A DNA stretch of 64,000 nt from Marinobacter salarius. GTDB taxonomy: Bacteria > Pseudomonadota > Gammaproteobacteria > Pseudomonadales > Oleiphilaceae. Both the position numbers and the translations under genes were made by a program. The DNA is taken from assembly GCF_032922745.1 (NCBI RefSeq), contig NZ_CP136693.1, positions 1,922,001 through 1,986,000 of the forward strand, in the 5' to 3' direction. A model generated the notes under the pieces. That model saw nothing but the letters and a program-made list of their open reading frames with translations. It did not search any database and had not been told where the DNA came from. Below, one piece after another: positions 35,660 to 45,329 of this stretch (positions within the stretch are counted from its first letter, which is position 1; each line of letters starts with the position of its first letter).

Positions 35660-36385
35660 TCACGCCTGGCAATGGAACACTCGATCGAAGGTGGCGCTGA
35701 AGTCCTCTTTGGCGTTGTCCAGTAGGGGTTGGCCATGGCCACAGAGAACGTGTTTGAAGTTCAGTGTTTTGAGGCGGTTAAAATCCTCGGCAGCAGGTTC
35801 CGCCGCCTGCAGCCAGACTGGGCCAATGTTGGCGGGTGTGAAGAAGCCCATCTGCTCCATTCGCTGTCGCGAGGCGTCGCAGAAGTGCTCGTCGGGTTTC
35901 AGCCAGTTCTGCAGGGCGTCACAGGCTATCAGGATGCCGCCATCCCGCTGGAGGTGGAGTACGCCTTCAGGAAGTTTGGTAGTTTGGAACTGAAATAGCG
36001 ATGCGTCACTCAGGGGCAGCGTCTGGCCGAGGACGTTTGCCTCTCTTTCAGACCCGCTTTGGTCCTCCGGTTCCAGACCTGGCATCACCCAGTACTGCGC
36101 CTGGTAACGGTCAACATAGAACGCATCGTCACGCCCATGCAGAGCGCCAAGCCGAATCACGTCGGTTACTTTTCCCAGTCGGTCCAGTTCCGCCAGGCCG
36201 TCATCATCAAGGCGGACCGTATTGATGAGGATCAGCCGTTCACCGTCACGGACGATGGTCATGTTGCGGCTGAATTGCCAATCCAGGTCCATAAGGACGG
36301 TTTCCATGGCACCACTGACAAAAAACAGATCCGGCAGGATCTCTTCGATGGCATTGTGTGCCAGGGCTGGCGGGAAAGACGGCAT
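35660..36385 (-). CDS. Metallo-beta-lactamase-like protein lacking metal motif
   Basis: 241-aa protein with an overall MBL-like layout (FFVSGAMETVLMDLDWQFSRNM, RDGERLILINTVRLDDDGLAELDRLG, HVLCGHGQPL). The HxHxDH metal motif is replaced around LGALHGRDDAFY, so it may be catalytically altered. Gap of 9 bases from the GGCT-like gene and 19 from the kinase-cyclase gene; the three form one operon. Confidence 0.7.
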   Translation of the reverse strand: MPSFPPALAHNAIEEILPDLFFVSGAMETVLMDLDWQFSRNMTIVRDGERLILINTVRLDDDGLAELDRLGKVTDVIRLGALHGRDDAFYVDRYQAQYWVMPGLEPEDQSGSEREANVLGQTLPLSDASLFQFQTTKLPEGVLHLQRDGGILIACDALQNWLKPDEHFCDASRQRMEQMGFFTPANIGPVWLQAAEPAAEDFNRLKTLNFKHVLCGHGQPLLDNAKEDFSATFDRVFHCQA

Positions 36386-36394
36386 GAGAACTCC

Positions 36395-37207
36395 TCAGTC
36401 TTTATCATAGTTATAGCGGCCGACGTAGCGATACTCTCTGGCGTATTCGTTCAGATAGGCGTTGAGGTATCGCTTCTGGGCCTTGTTGAGGCGTCCGTTC
36501 CGGATATCGTCCATGGTTTCATCAACGTTGCTGCTGTCCAGCCGTCTGAGGTGAAAAAGCGTCATGTCCCTGCCTCCAAAAAAGCCTTTGAGGAAGTGGT
36601 GCAGAGGCCTCGCCTCGGACATATCAAACACGGCCCCGTAGAGGGCCGTGTACAGCGGCTGTTTTGCCAGCAACGCCCGGTCAAATGTTGGGTAGTCTCC
36701 GGGTGGTGCCGCGAACGTTGGGTACTCATCAAGTTGATGAATGGGCTGATTGGCCAGTGACTCCAGGTATTTGCCATCCAGTCCGGCCTGGCGGCCTCCC
36801 TCCAGAACGATGTTCAGGTAACGACGGCTTGGTCGGCAGTCGTTGTCGATAAACTGGGGCATGCCCACATAGGTGAGAGCAGAGACTTTCGGGGCCATTG
36901 CCGCGCTAGGGTTATCCGGCTCTACCTCGATCTCTATGCGGTTATAGCCATGCCCGTAAGCTTCGGCCTGATCCAACAGAGAAAGCGCCTCGTCCGGGCA
37001 TTCATGGAGCACGCCGAGAACCCGGTCGTCCGGGTGGCCGGTGTTTTCGATGTTGCCAACACCACCCTCATGGCGGAAGAAGTGCTGCACGTTGAAGCGT
37101 AACCGCCATCCGCGCAGCACCGCTTTCGTAGATGCCCGAGGCTCGACACCCTTCGCTCTCAGCGAGAGCATGCTCATGTTGGAGCCAAAGCCAAAGTAGT
37201 AAAACAT
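36395..37207 (-). CDS. Gamma-glutamylcyclotransferase-like protein
   Basis: 270-aa protein. The N-terminal YFGFGSNMS is the glycine-rich GGCT signature, and LLDQAEAYGHGYNRIEIEV holds the likely catalytic Glu. A C-terminal extension (about 150-270) is not part of the core fold. First gene of the operon leading to the MBL-like and pseudokinase-cyclase genes; the link to signalling is unexplained. Confidence 0.8.
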   Translation of the reverse strand: MFYYFGFGSNMSMLSLRAKGVEPRASTKAVLRGWRLRFNVQHFFRHEGGVGNIENTGHPDDRVLGVLHECPDEALSLLDQAEAYGHGYNRIEIEVEPDNPSAAMAPKVSALTYVGMPQFIDNDCRPSRRYLNIVLEGGRQAGLDGKYLESLANQPIHQLDEYPTFAAPPGDYPTFDRALLAKQPLYTALYGAVFDMSEARPLHHFLKGFFGGRDMTLFHLRRLDSSNVDETMDDIRNGRLNKAQKRYLNAYLNEYAREYRYVGRYNYDKD

Positions 37208-37467
37208 AGATTCAATAGATTACAGGTTAACCTGCCCTCAGGTACTTTTCTATAACCTGCCACGGCAAAGGCGGTGGCAGATTGGCTTATCAGCAATACG
37301 GCCAGGTATCGGTTTTCGCGGAGCTACCTTTACCCCGGGATATTGGGGCTTAATGGTAGTCTATATGGCATCATTATTTATGATCTCGCGTTGAAGTTAT
37401 ACCCGAGTATTGAAAGTGCCAAACCCCGTTCCCTTTAGCCTGAAACCATGACCTCTCTTTATTCACT
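37208..37467. other. Intergenic region between divergent genes
   Basis: 260 bases between the GGCT-like gene (minus) and the AEC transporter (plus). It must contain two divergent promoters. AT-rich parts lie at about 37365-37395. I see no clear palindrome, RNA or small gene. Confidence 0.5.
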
Positions 37468-38349
37468 ATGATTCAGCATCTCACAGAAGCCCTTGTCCCT
37501 CTGCTGTCTTTGATACTCCTCGGGGCCATTCTTGGCCGAAAAACCGATTTTTTTGACGGCAAGGCATTGGCTGGTCTGGTTACCACCGTTGGAATCCCCG
37601 CGTTGCTGCTCCACTCCGTATTGAGCATGGATATGGACATTTTAGGAATGGGTGCCCTTGTAGGCATTACCGTGGCCTGGCTGTTCGTCATGGCGATGGT
37701 CACTGCACTGTTGCTTACGCTAGCTGGCCTGCCGGTGAGGTCCTATCTTCCGGCGTTGGTGCACCCGAATACGGGCAATATGGGGATTCCGGTGTGCTTT
37801 GCGCTGTTTGGTCCGCAGTCGCTTGGGCTGGCGGTGGTGATTTCCTCGGTGATTCAGGTCAGTCATTTTACGTTGGGAATCGGCTGCCTGTCCGGGCGGT
37901 TTTCCATCAGGGCAATGCTGAAGAACGGGCCCGTCTTGGCATTGATCGCAGGTGCTTTTCTGTTGGCGACAAACATTCGCCCGCCTGGACCGGTGATGAT
38001 AACGCTGGATATGCTGGGCTCGATTACCGTACCGATAATGCTAATGCAATTGGGCAGCTCTATTGCCAACCTGCGGCTGTCAGGCGCGCGGGATATGCTA
38101 AGGCCTCTCGTGTTCAGTCTGTATCGGCCATTGGGTGGTCTAGCCCTTGCGTGGGTGCTGTTGCTGATTTGGCCGTTGAGCGCCATGGAAGCGCAGGTTT
38201 TCCTGATTCAGTGTGCGATGCCGGTGGCGGTAATGAGCTACGTACTGTCGGTGCGCTATCAAGGGCCGTCGCAGGAGATCGCTTTGACTATTCCAATGTC
38301 GTTGCTGGTTTCTTTGGGGATTGCCGTAATTTTTGCCCTGTTTGCGTAG
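37468..38349 (+). CDS. AEC family transporter
   Basis: 293-aa auxin-efflux-carrier family protein with about ten membrane helices in two halves. The N-half has HPNTGNMGIPVCFALFG, the C-half has QLGSSIANLRL and FLIQCAMPVAVMSYVLS, all family patterns. Exports small carboxylates or similar compounds in related proteins. Start codon has no strong ribosome site. Confidence 0.82.
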   Translation: MIQHLTEALVPLLSLILLGAILGRKTDFFDGKALAGLVTTVGIPALLLHSVLSMDMDILGMGALVGITVAWLFVMAMVTALLLTLAGLPVRSYLPALVHPNTGNMGIPVCFALFGPQSLGLAVVISSVIQVSHFTLGIGCLSGRFSIRAMLKNGPVLALIAGAFLLATNIRPPGPVMITLDMLGSITVPIMLMQLGSSIANLRLSGARDMLRPLVFSLYRPLGGLALAWVLLLIWPLSAMEAQVFLIQCAMPVAVMSYVLSVRYQGPSQEIALTIPMSLLVSLGIAVIFALFA

Positions 38350-38445
38350 TGGGCAGCGCCCGGGATTGCTGCGGCGAACATCAGGTCGGCTTGCGGCTCC
38401 AACGTATTGACGGTGCCCAGTTTCCGCAGTCACCCTGAATGAACC

Positions 38446-39393
38446 GTGTCTACCAGCAATCGTTTGGCCGGGCGGGAGAGTATTCTGACTGATCACACGC
38501 CAGAACAATCCGGTGACCGCGCGCCAAGAAGTGCAATGCTTGTAGCGCTTGCAGCCCTTTTCTGGGGGCTTTCGGGTGGTATCGGCGCCATCCTGCTCGC
38601 AGAAGGGTGGGGCTCGTTCGTAGTCTCGTTCTACCGGGGGATTGTCGGCCTGCTGTTTGTACTTGTCTGGCTGATTCTATGTCCTGGGAACAGCGGATTG
38701 GCCAAGCCGCGGCTCTGGTTCTGGGCGGCGGTGGCCGGCCTTGGCGTGGCGGGCAACTTCTCCTTCTATTTCCTCAGTATCTCCGAGGGCAGCGTTGCCG
38801 TCGCGGTGACCCTCATGTATTGCGCCCCGGTGTTCGTGTTTCTGGTTTCCTTTGCCATCGGGCTGGAGCAGCCGACGCCGTTCAAATGCGTGGCCATTGT
38901 CATCGTTATTGTCGGCATCGCTCTACTCACGGGTATCTATGACGTTGGCGGTAGCAGTATTACGTGGGTTGGCGTGGTTGCCGGCCTGCTTTCGGGGTTG
39001 TCCTATGCATTGTTTATTTTCGGCTTCAAGTTTGCTGCCAGGAACGGCAGCCCTCAGGCTGCTCTGGTGATCGCGTTTGCCGTGCTCGGTATTGTTCTGA
39101 TCTGGCCAGCCAGCCTTGTGCAGGTCATTGCTGTGCTGGGTGCACCGGAATGGCCGATGTTCATTGCGCTGGGGGTGCTCGGTGGTGGCGTGTCTTTTAT
39201 AAGCTATATCGTGGGTCTCAAGCACACCGTACCAACCGTCGCTGCCGTTGTAGCGATGGTCGAACCTGTTACCGCTACGCTCTTCGGCATTTTATTGCTC
39301 AATGAGAGCTTGGGCGGCGTCCAGTTCCTCGGCATGGGGCTCATCCTGGTCACAGTGACGGCCTTGAGCGTCTATTCGAGCAAGTCCCAGTAG
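38446..39393 (+). CDS. EamA family DMT transporter
   Basis: 315-aa drug/metabolite transporter with ten helices in two EamA repeats (LVALAALFWGLSGGIGAILL; GVVAGLLSGLSYALFIFGFK). GTG start at 38446 gives a 30-residue polar N-terminus; an in-frame ATG at 38536 would remove it and may be the true start. Substrate unknown. Confidence 0.82.
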   Translation: MSTSNRLAGRESILTDHTPEQSGDRAPRSAMLVALAALFWGLSGGIGAILLAEGWGSFVVSFYRGIVGLLFVLVWLILCPGNSGLAKPRLWFWAAVAGLGVAGNFSFYFLSISEGSVAVAVTLMYCAPVFVFLVSFAIGLEQPTPFKCVAIVIVIVGIALLTGIYDVGGSSITWVGVVAGLLSGLSYALFIFGFKFAARNGSPQAALVIAFAVLGIVLIWPASLVQVIAVLGAPEWPMFIALGVLGGGVSFISYIVGLKHTVPTVAAVVAMVEPVTATLFGILLLNESLGGVQFLGMGLILVTVTALSVYSSKSQ

Positions 39394-39522
39394 TAATCAA
39401 CCGGGATTTCAGCGTTCTCTGGCGATAGCCATTTGCCTTCAGAAGCATGAAATCTCGCCCACAATTTGGCGTGCCGTTCGATTAGCTCCTATGTTGTCGG
39501 AAAGACTCGGGGAGGAATCGTC

Positions 39523-41133
39523 ATGGAAGCTCTCGCAAAAAAGTTGGGTCTCAGGACCAACCCGACCATCTTTTTCACGTCCGCTGGGATCATGATCCTG
39601 TTTCTGGTCGTGCTCCTGATTGCGCCCGGCCCAATCGGAGAGGCCTTCGGAGCGGGGCGTGAATGGATTGTTACCAACCTGGGTTGGTTTTTCATTTTCG
39701 GGGTGACGAGTTGGGTAGCGTTCCTCTTGTGGGTTGCGCTCAGCCGATTCGGCGCCATCCGGCTGGGCGGCAACGACGCGAAACCGGCCTACAGTAATAT
39801 TTCCTGGTTCACCATGCTGTTTGCCGGCGGCATCGGTACCGTGCTGATGTTCTGGGGCGTGGCCGAGCCCATCTCGCACTTTTCTTCCCCGCCGAGGCCG
39901 AATGTCGAGCCCTATTCGGTCGAAGCCGCCGACGATGCCATGAGCTTCGCTATCTACCACCTGGGGCTGCACACCTGGGCGATCTTCACCATGCCGGGGC
40001 TTGCCTTTGCGTATTTTATCTATCGTTACGACCTGCCGATGCGCTTCAGTTCGGTGTTCTATCCGTTGATCGGCGACCGCATATACGGGCCTCTCGGCAA
40101 GACTCTCGATGTGTTTGCGATCCTCGGCACGCTGTTCGGTGTGGCGGTGTCAATCGGGCTGGGCACGCAGCAGATCAACGCCGGGCTGACTGAGTTGTTT
40201 GGCATTCCGGATGCGGTAATCACCAAGGTGCTGATCATTGCCATCCTGACGGCCGTCGCTGTGGGGTCGATCGTCGCCGGGCTGGACTCGGGTGTGAAGC
40301 GGTTGTCCAACATCAATATCGGTATGGCCGTTGGCCTGATGGTATTCGTGCTCTTCACCGGTTCGACGGTTTTCCTTCTGCGAGCCGTGGTTGAGACGTT
40401 TGGCCTCTACATATCGAACCTGCTGCCCATGGCCTTCTGGAACGACACACTTGCAAGCTATACCGGCGACGATGGCGGCTGGGGATGGCAGGGCAGCTGG
40501 ACGGTATTCTACTGGGCCTGGACGGTGACCTGGTCGCCCTTTATCGGCATCTTCGTGGCGCGGATTTCACGGGGGCGGACCATCCGTGAATTCGTGCTCG
40601 GGGTCCTGTTCGCGCCATCAATCTTCACCCTGATCTGGTTCGCCATTTTCGGCTGGTCAGCAATGCAGATCGATGGCATTGGGCCGGAGGCCAGGGAGGC
40701 GCTGGGCGAACAGGCGGGGGTGTTGTCACAAGCCGTAGGGGAGAGTGTTCCCCTGGCCATGTTCGCGTTCTTCGAAAACTTTCCGGGGGCTACGTTGATC
40801 CAGGGCCTGGCGGTTGTGATTGTCGCCATCTTCTTCGCGACCTCATCGGACTCCGCTTCCCTGGTGGTCGATATGTTATGCACGGGCTCGCCGGACCCGG
40901 GCCCCTGGCATCAACGCGTTTTCTGGGGTGTGTCTGAAGGCATGCTGGCAGCGATGCTGATCGTACTTGCCGGTGACGCCGGGCTGACCGCGTTGCAGGA
41001 AGTGATCACCGTGGTTGGCCTGCCGATGTTCATCCTCGTATTCGCCATGATGTTTGCCCTGTTCCGCGGCCTGGCCCAGGAGAAACTCAGCGAAGTGAGG
41101 GTGGGCAGTCCACCGCGGCCAGAGCAGTTGTGA
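39523..41133 (+). CDS. BCCT family betaine/carnitine/choline transporter
   Basis: 536-aa secondary transporter with 12 predicted helices. The conserved segment with WTVFYWAWTVTWSPFIGIFVAR and the motif FFATSSDSASLV are diagnostic. GGGGAGGA before the ATG fixes the start at 39523. No long C-terminal osmosensing tail is present, so uptake may be for metabolism rather than osmoregulation. It converges with a flavin monooxygenase. Confidence 0.9.
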   Translation: MEALAKKLGLRTNPTIFFTSAGIMILFLVVLLIAPGPIGEAFGAGREWIVTNLGWFFIFGVTSWVAFLLWVALSRFGAIRLGGNDAKPAYSNISWFTMLFAGGIGTVLMFWGVAEPISHFSSPPRPNVEPYSVEAADDAMSFAIYHLGLHTWAIFTMPGLAFAYFIYRYDLPMRFSSVFYPLIGDRIYGPLGKTLDVFAILGTLFGVAVSIGLGTQQINAGLTELFGIPDAVITKVLIIAILTAVAVGSIVAGLDSGVKRLSNINIGMAVGLMVFVLFTGSTVFLLRAVVETFGLYISNLLPMAFWNDTLASYTGDDGGWGWQGSWTVFYWAWTVTWSPFIGIFVARISRGRTIREFVLGVLFAPSIFTLIWFAIFGWSAMQIDGIGPEAREALGEQAGVLSQAVGESVPLAMFAFFENFPGATLIQGLAVVIVAIFFATSSDSASLVVDMLCTGSPDPGPWHQRVFWGVSEGMLAAMLIVLAGDAGLTALQEVITVVGLPMFILVFAMMFALFRGLAQEKLSEVRVGSPPRPEQL

Positions 41134-41163
41134 ACTGACCTGAATTGGTTGCTGATCACTGTT

Positions 41164-41187
41164 GATGGCTGGCCGAGGCCAGCCATC
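41164..41187. terminator. Hairpin between convergent BCCT and monooxygenase genes
   Basis: An 11-bp perfect inverted repeat (arms 41164-41174 and 41177-41187) lies between stops at 41133 and 41194. No T-run; likely a shared terminator. Confidence 0.6.
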
Positions 41188-41193
41188 CTGGAG

Positions 41194-42996
41194 TCAGGAA
41201 AGGTGATGAACGTTTTCCATACCGTACACTGGCGTGTCGATGCTCTCTTTTCGGGCTTTCAGTTGAAGTGCGAGATACAGCGAGTAGTGGCGTGACTGGT
41301 GCAGGTTGCCCCCGTGGAACCAGAGGGCTTCCTGTTGCGTTGGCTTCCACATATTGCGCAGCTCACCTTCCCAGGGGCCAGGGTCTTTGGTGGTATCTGA
41401 TCCCATACCCCAGCACTTTCCAACTTTATCGGCGACCTCCTGGGATATTATTCGTGCCGCCCAGCCATTCATGGAGCCGAAGCCGGTGGCGTAAACAATC
41501 AGATCGGCCGGCAGTTCGGTGCCATCCGTCAGGGTGACAGATCGGGGGTTGATGCGTTCAATACCGACCCCGCTTTTAAGCTTGATTTCGCCCTGGGCGA
41601 CAAGTTCGGATGCACCGACATCGATGTAATAGCCTGAGCCACGGCGCAGGTATTTCATGAACAGCCCTGAGCCATCATCGCCAAAGTCCAGCAGGAACCC
41701 TGCTCGCTTCAGCCGACTGTAGAAGTCCGCATCCTGTTCGGCGACCTGCTCGTAAACCGGGATGTGCATATCGGGCATGATTTTGAAGGGCACCGACGCA
41801 AATGTGAGATCGGCCTTTTCTGTGGTCATGCCGTTCTGTACCGCCTCTTCGGAGTAGAGTGGGCCTAGCACCAGCTCCATCAGAGTGTCGGACTTGATGA
41901 TGTGGGTTGATGAACGCTGAACCATGGTGACGTCGGCGTCGTTCTCCCATAACGCAGCGCAGATATCGTGTGCGGAGTTATTTCCGCCCAGGACTACGCA
42001 CTTCTTGCCTTTATAGGCAGCGCCACCGGGGTGTTTGCTGGAGTGGTGTTGCTCGCCTTCAAAACTGTCCATTCCGGGAATATCGGGTATGTTGGGGATG
42101 CCCGACATGCCGGTAGCCAGCACGAGCTGCTTGGGGCGAAGGGTGACTTTCTCGCCGTCCCGAACCACCTCCACGACCCATTCCTGACCGGCCTCATCGT
42201 AGCGCGCCCCCGTGCACTCTGTTGAGCTCCAGTAGTTGAGCTCCATGATCTTGGTGTACATTTCGAGCCAGTCGCCGATTTTGTCTTTCGGCGCGAAAAC
42301 GGGCCAGTGGTCCGGGAACGGCAGGTAAGGCATGTGGTCGTACCAGACCGGGTCATGCAGGCAAAGAGACTTGTAGCGGTTGCGCCAGGAATCGCCTGGA
42401 TTCGGGTTTCGCTCGATCACAATCGTTGGCACGTCCAGTTGCCGCAGACGGGCGGCCAGGCCAATGCCCCCTTGTCCACCGCCGATGATCACGCAGTAGG
42501 GCTGGCGGCTGTATCCCAGTTCCTGTTCTTCGTCCTGCTTTGCCTCAAGCCAGGTTTTCCGTGACTTGGTCGCTCCATGCTGAGCGCCTTTGGGTCGAAG
42601 AAAGTTTTTCTTCTCGGGAAACTCCTTTAATTCCTGCATGGTGGTCAGCAGGGTCCAGGCACCGCCATCGCGAAGCCGGATGTGCCCTTTACCCAGAGCA
42701 TCCCTGGTTTCGAAGGTAATCCAGGCTTCGGTCACGCCGTCCTGTTCTGTCGCGTCTTCGGCAACCTTCCAATTGCTGGGGAGGACATGTTTCGAGGTCT
42801 GTTCCAGCATGTCGCGGATATGGTCCCGGCCCTCCAGGGTTTTTATGTTCCAGGTTATTGCAACAAGATCTCTCCAGAAGCCGTTTGCTTCAAACAGTTC
42901 CGCCGCCCTTCCAGGATCGCTCGACTGCAGTATCTCGCTGAACCCGTCAAGCCACTGCTGAACTCGTTGGGTGGGGGTGATTTGGGTTTCGGTCAT
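41194..42996 (-). CDS. Flavin-containing monooxygenase with SnoaL-like N-domain
   Basis: 600-aa protein. An N-terminal NTF2/SnoaL-like domain (about 1-130) is fused to a group B flavin monooxygenase: FAD motif GGGQGGIGLAARL near 171, FMO-like region around 375, NADPH motif VVLGGNNSAHD near 340, and ATGFGSMNGW near 530. Similar proteins oxidise ketones, amines or aldehydes; substrate unknown. GGAG precedes the start at 42996 by 7 bases. A sigma-54 promoter at 43081-43095 and a divergent sigma-54 activator gene indicate inducible expression. Confidence 0.86.
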   Translation of the reverse strand: MTETQITPTQRVQQWLDGFSEILQSSDPGRAAELFEANGFWRDLVAITWNIKTLEGRDHIRDMLEQTSKHVLPSNWKVAEDATEQDGVTEAWITFETRDALGKGHIRLRDGGAWTLLTTMQELKEFPEKKNFLRPKGAQHGATKSRKTWLEAKQDEEQELGYSRQPYCVIIGGGQGGIGLAARLRQLDVPTIVIERNPNPGDSWRNRYKSLCLHDPVWYDHMPYLPFPDHWPVFAPKDKIGDWLEMYTKIMELNYWSSTECTGARYDEAGQEWVVEVVRDGEKVTLRPKQLVLATGMSGIPNIPDIPGMDSFEGEQHHSSKHPGGAAYKGKKCVVLGGNNSAHDICAALWENDADVTMVQRSSTHIIKSDTLMELVLGPLYSEEAVQNGMTTEKADLTFASVPFKIMPDMHIPVYEQVAEQDADFYSRLKRAGFLLDFGDDGSGLFMKYLRRGSGYYIDVGASELVAQGEIKLKSGVGIERINPRSVTLTDGTELPADLIVYATGFGSMNGWAARIISQEVADKVGKCWGMGSDTTKDPGPWEGELRNMWKPTQQEALWFHGGNLHQSRHYSLYLALQLKARKESIDTPVYGMENVHHLS

Positions 42997-43080
42997 CACG
43001 GTTCTCCAGATTTCCATTGTTTTTGTTGGCGGGGAGTCTTTGATCCCCGGTGCGTTGTTGAACACGCTAATAGGAACGGA

Positions 43081-43095
43081 GCAGATGACGTGCCA
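43081..43095 (-). promoter_or_regulatory. Sigma-54 promoter of the monooxygenase gene
   Basis: The minus strand reads TGGCACGTCATCTGC: GG and GC elements separated by 10 bases, and a close match to TGGCAC-N5-TTGC. It lies 85 bases upstream of the monooxygenase start and is divergent from a sigma-54 activator gene. Confidence 0.78.
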
Positions 43096-43204
43096 CATCG
43101 GTCTCCAAGGGCTTTTTATTTTCCAGGTATCTGAAATAAAGGGGTTTCAGGGATTTTTGTGAAAGGAGGAGGGGGTGGCGGAGCTATGTGGCAGAAGGCC
43201 CTGG

Positions 43205-43251
43205 CATTACGGCTGTAATGCGATTGCCTGTAAATGCGTTACAGGTGTAAC
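43205..43251. promoter_or_regulatory. Clustered palindromes: activator binding region
   Basis: Three overlapping or adjacent inverted repeats: CATTAC/GTAATG (43205-43220), CCTGTAA/TTACAGG (43227-43245) and GTTACA/TGTAAC (43238-43251). They share a GTAA/TTAC core and lie 110-170 bases upstream of the sigma-54 promoter, the usual place for enhancer-like sites of AcoR-type activators. They may also control the activator gene itself. Confidence 0.65.
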
Positions 43252-43373
43252 GATCACTCAGGCACTAAAGGAGGATGTTGATGCCGGGTAATCCGGTATA
43301 GGCTGTCAGAACGACGAAGCAGTATCTCATCGTAAATGACAACAACAATATCAGAGCAATGCAGGAGCTTGGC

Positions 43374-45317
43374 ATGACGATGCAACAGGCACAGCGGCGC
43401 CACATAGATACGATTCTAAGTTATACGGATGAAGGCGTGTGTGCGGCTTTATCTCCGGAGTCCGAACTGATTGGTCGCTCATGGAAGCGATGTATTGACG
43501 AGTACGGACTGGACCCGAGCCAGCCGCGTCGTGCCCGGATCGTGACTCATCAAACCCTGAGGGAGCATCAGGACTCGGTCGATGAATTTCTCAACGTGGC
43601 TCGGGCCGGCGTTGAGCAACTGTATATGAATATCGCAAAGCTGGGTTATGTGCTGTTGTTGACGGATCACCGGGGCATTACCGTGCAGTTTCTGGGGGAT
43701 CGGCGTTCTGACCAACGTTTGCGTAAAGCCGGTTTGTACCTGGGGGCCGATTGGAGTGAGAAGTACGCGGGCACCTGTGCTGTGGGTACGTGTATTGAAG
43801 AGGGGCAGGCCCTGACATGTCACCGGGTCGACCATTTCGATGCAACCCATATAAGCTTGACCTGCACCTCGGCGCCCATTCTTGATCCGCTGGGCAACCT
43901 GCTTGCGGTACTCGATATTTCGGCTCTGGATTCGCCTGATCCACACAGCAGCCAGACGTTTGCACTGCACCTTACCCAGCTCTACGCCCGCATGATTGAG
44001 GACGCCTATTTCCTCCGCCGTTATCGCAATCAGGCGGTCTTCCGGTGTGATGCCTCGCGGGAGTTTGTGCAGGTAAATGGCCAGTACCTGTTCGCCATTG
44101 ACGAGGATGGGTGCGTGGAGGCCGCCAATACAGCCGGTCGTTCACTCATGTGGAGCCATGGAAACGGCAGCGATACCAAGCTGACCAGCCTGTTTGAATG
44201 CGAGTTAAGGGACATCTGGAGCATCCCTTACGATCAGGATGATCAGGTCAGGGCGTTCAGGCACTGCATCAGTGGCAATACCTTTTTTGCAGCGTTGATC
44301 CAGCCTAGGATCAAGTCGACGGCTTCCGCATCTTCTGACGCCCTGCCCACTGATGAATCTGTGCCTGAGCTAGATGCGCTGGCAGCGGATGACCCCGTCA
44401 TGAGGCGAACTCTTGGTCTTGCCAAACGACTGAGGAACAGAGATGTCGGGCTGCTGGTGCTGGGTGAGACCGGCACGGGCAAGGAAGTGCTTGCCCGGGC
44501 AATACACCAGTCCAGCCACCGCTCCCGACGGGCGTTTGTTGCCGTAAACTGCGCAGCCATTCCCGAGTCACTGATCGAGAGCGAGCTTTTCGGGTACGTG
44601 GCGGGCGCGTTTACCGGTGCGCGGGCCAGAGGAATGCGGGGAATGATCCAGCAGGCGGATGGTGGGACATTGTTCCTGGACGAAATCGGGGATATGCCCC
44701 TGCAGCTCCAGACCCGGCTGCTGCGGGTGCTGGCGGAAGGCGAAATTCTGCCAGTGGGCGCCGACAGTCCCGTGAAAGTGAACTGTCGCGTGATAGCCGC
44801 CACGCACCAGGACCTGGGCCAACTGATTGAACATGGTGCGTTCCGCGCTGACCTCTATTACCGGCTGAATGGGGCCACGCTGCGCTTGCCCTCTCTGGGA
44901 GAAAGGGCTGACCGACAGCATGTCATTAACCGGGTACTCACACACCTGATCGACCAGGGACAGCTGCCCGATGTTCGAATCCGGGCAGATGCGATGAGTG
45001 CGCTGCTTGCCTACGACTGGCCGGGTAACATTCGTCAGCTTGTTAATGCACTGGCGTTTGCAGAAGCTACCTGCGACGATGGACAGATCACGGCCAATGA
45101 CCTACCAGACGAGTGCTTGAGAGATCCTGCGATCGCGGCAACGAGCGTTGAGCGGGATGTCGACCCCGACGAGAGCGATCCGTTATTGGCGGCACTAAAG
45201 AAATACCGCTGGAACGTCTCTGAGGTCGCACGTCGTTATGGAGTGTCACGCCCGACTATCTATCGCTGGATGCAGCAGCAGGCGATTGAGGCGCCGAGGT
45301 TCCAAAGCAAAATATAA
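43374..45317 (+). CDS. Sigma-54-dependent activator, AcoR-like
   Basis: 647-aa regulator: N-terminal sensor with GAF-like part (about 60-200), central AAA+ domain (Walker A GETGTGKE near 358, GAFTGA near 409, Walker B LFLDEIGD near 430) and a C-terminal Fis-type HTH (NVSEVARRYGVSRPTIYRWM). GGAG before 43374 favours this start over the ATG at 43359. It faces the monooxygenase gene and almost surely activates it from the palindromes at 43205-43251. Confidence 0.87.
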   Translation: MTMQQAQRRHIDTILSYTDEGVCAALSPESELIGRSWKRCIDEYGLDPSQPRRARIVTHQTLREHQDSVDEFLNVARAGVEQLYMNIAKLGYVLLLTDHRGITVQFLGDRRSDQRLRKAGLYLGADWSEKYAGTCAVGTCIEEGQALTCHRVDHFDATHISLTCTSAPILDPLGNLLAVLDISALDSPDPHSSQTFALHLTQLYARMIEDAYFLRRYRNQAVFRCDASREFVQVNGQYLFAIDEDGCVEAANTAGRSLMWSHGNGSDTKLTSLFECELRDIWSIPYDQDDQVRAFRHCISGNTFFAALIQPRIKSTASASSDALPTDESVPELDALAADDPVMRRTLGLAKRLRNRDVGLLVLGETGTGKEVLARAIHQSSHRSRRAFVAVNCAAIPESLIESELFGYVAGAFTGARARGMRGMIQQADGGTLFLDEIGDMPLQLQTRLLRVLAEGEILPVGADSPVKVNCRVIAATHQDLGQLIEHGAFRADLYYRLNGATLRLPSLGERADRQHVINRVLTHLIDQGQLPDVRIRADAMSALLAYDWPGNIRQLVNALAFAEATCDDGQITANDLPDECLRDPAIAATSVERDVDPDESDPLLAALKKYRWNVSEVARRYGVSRPTIYRWMQQQAIEAPRFQSKI

Positions 45318-45329
45318 GTCTACGCTGCA

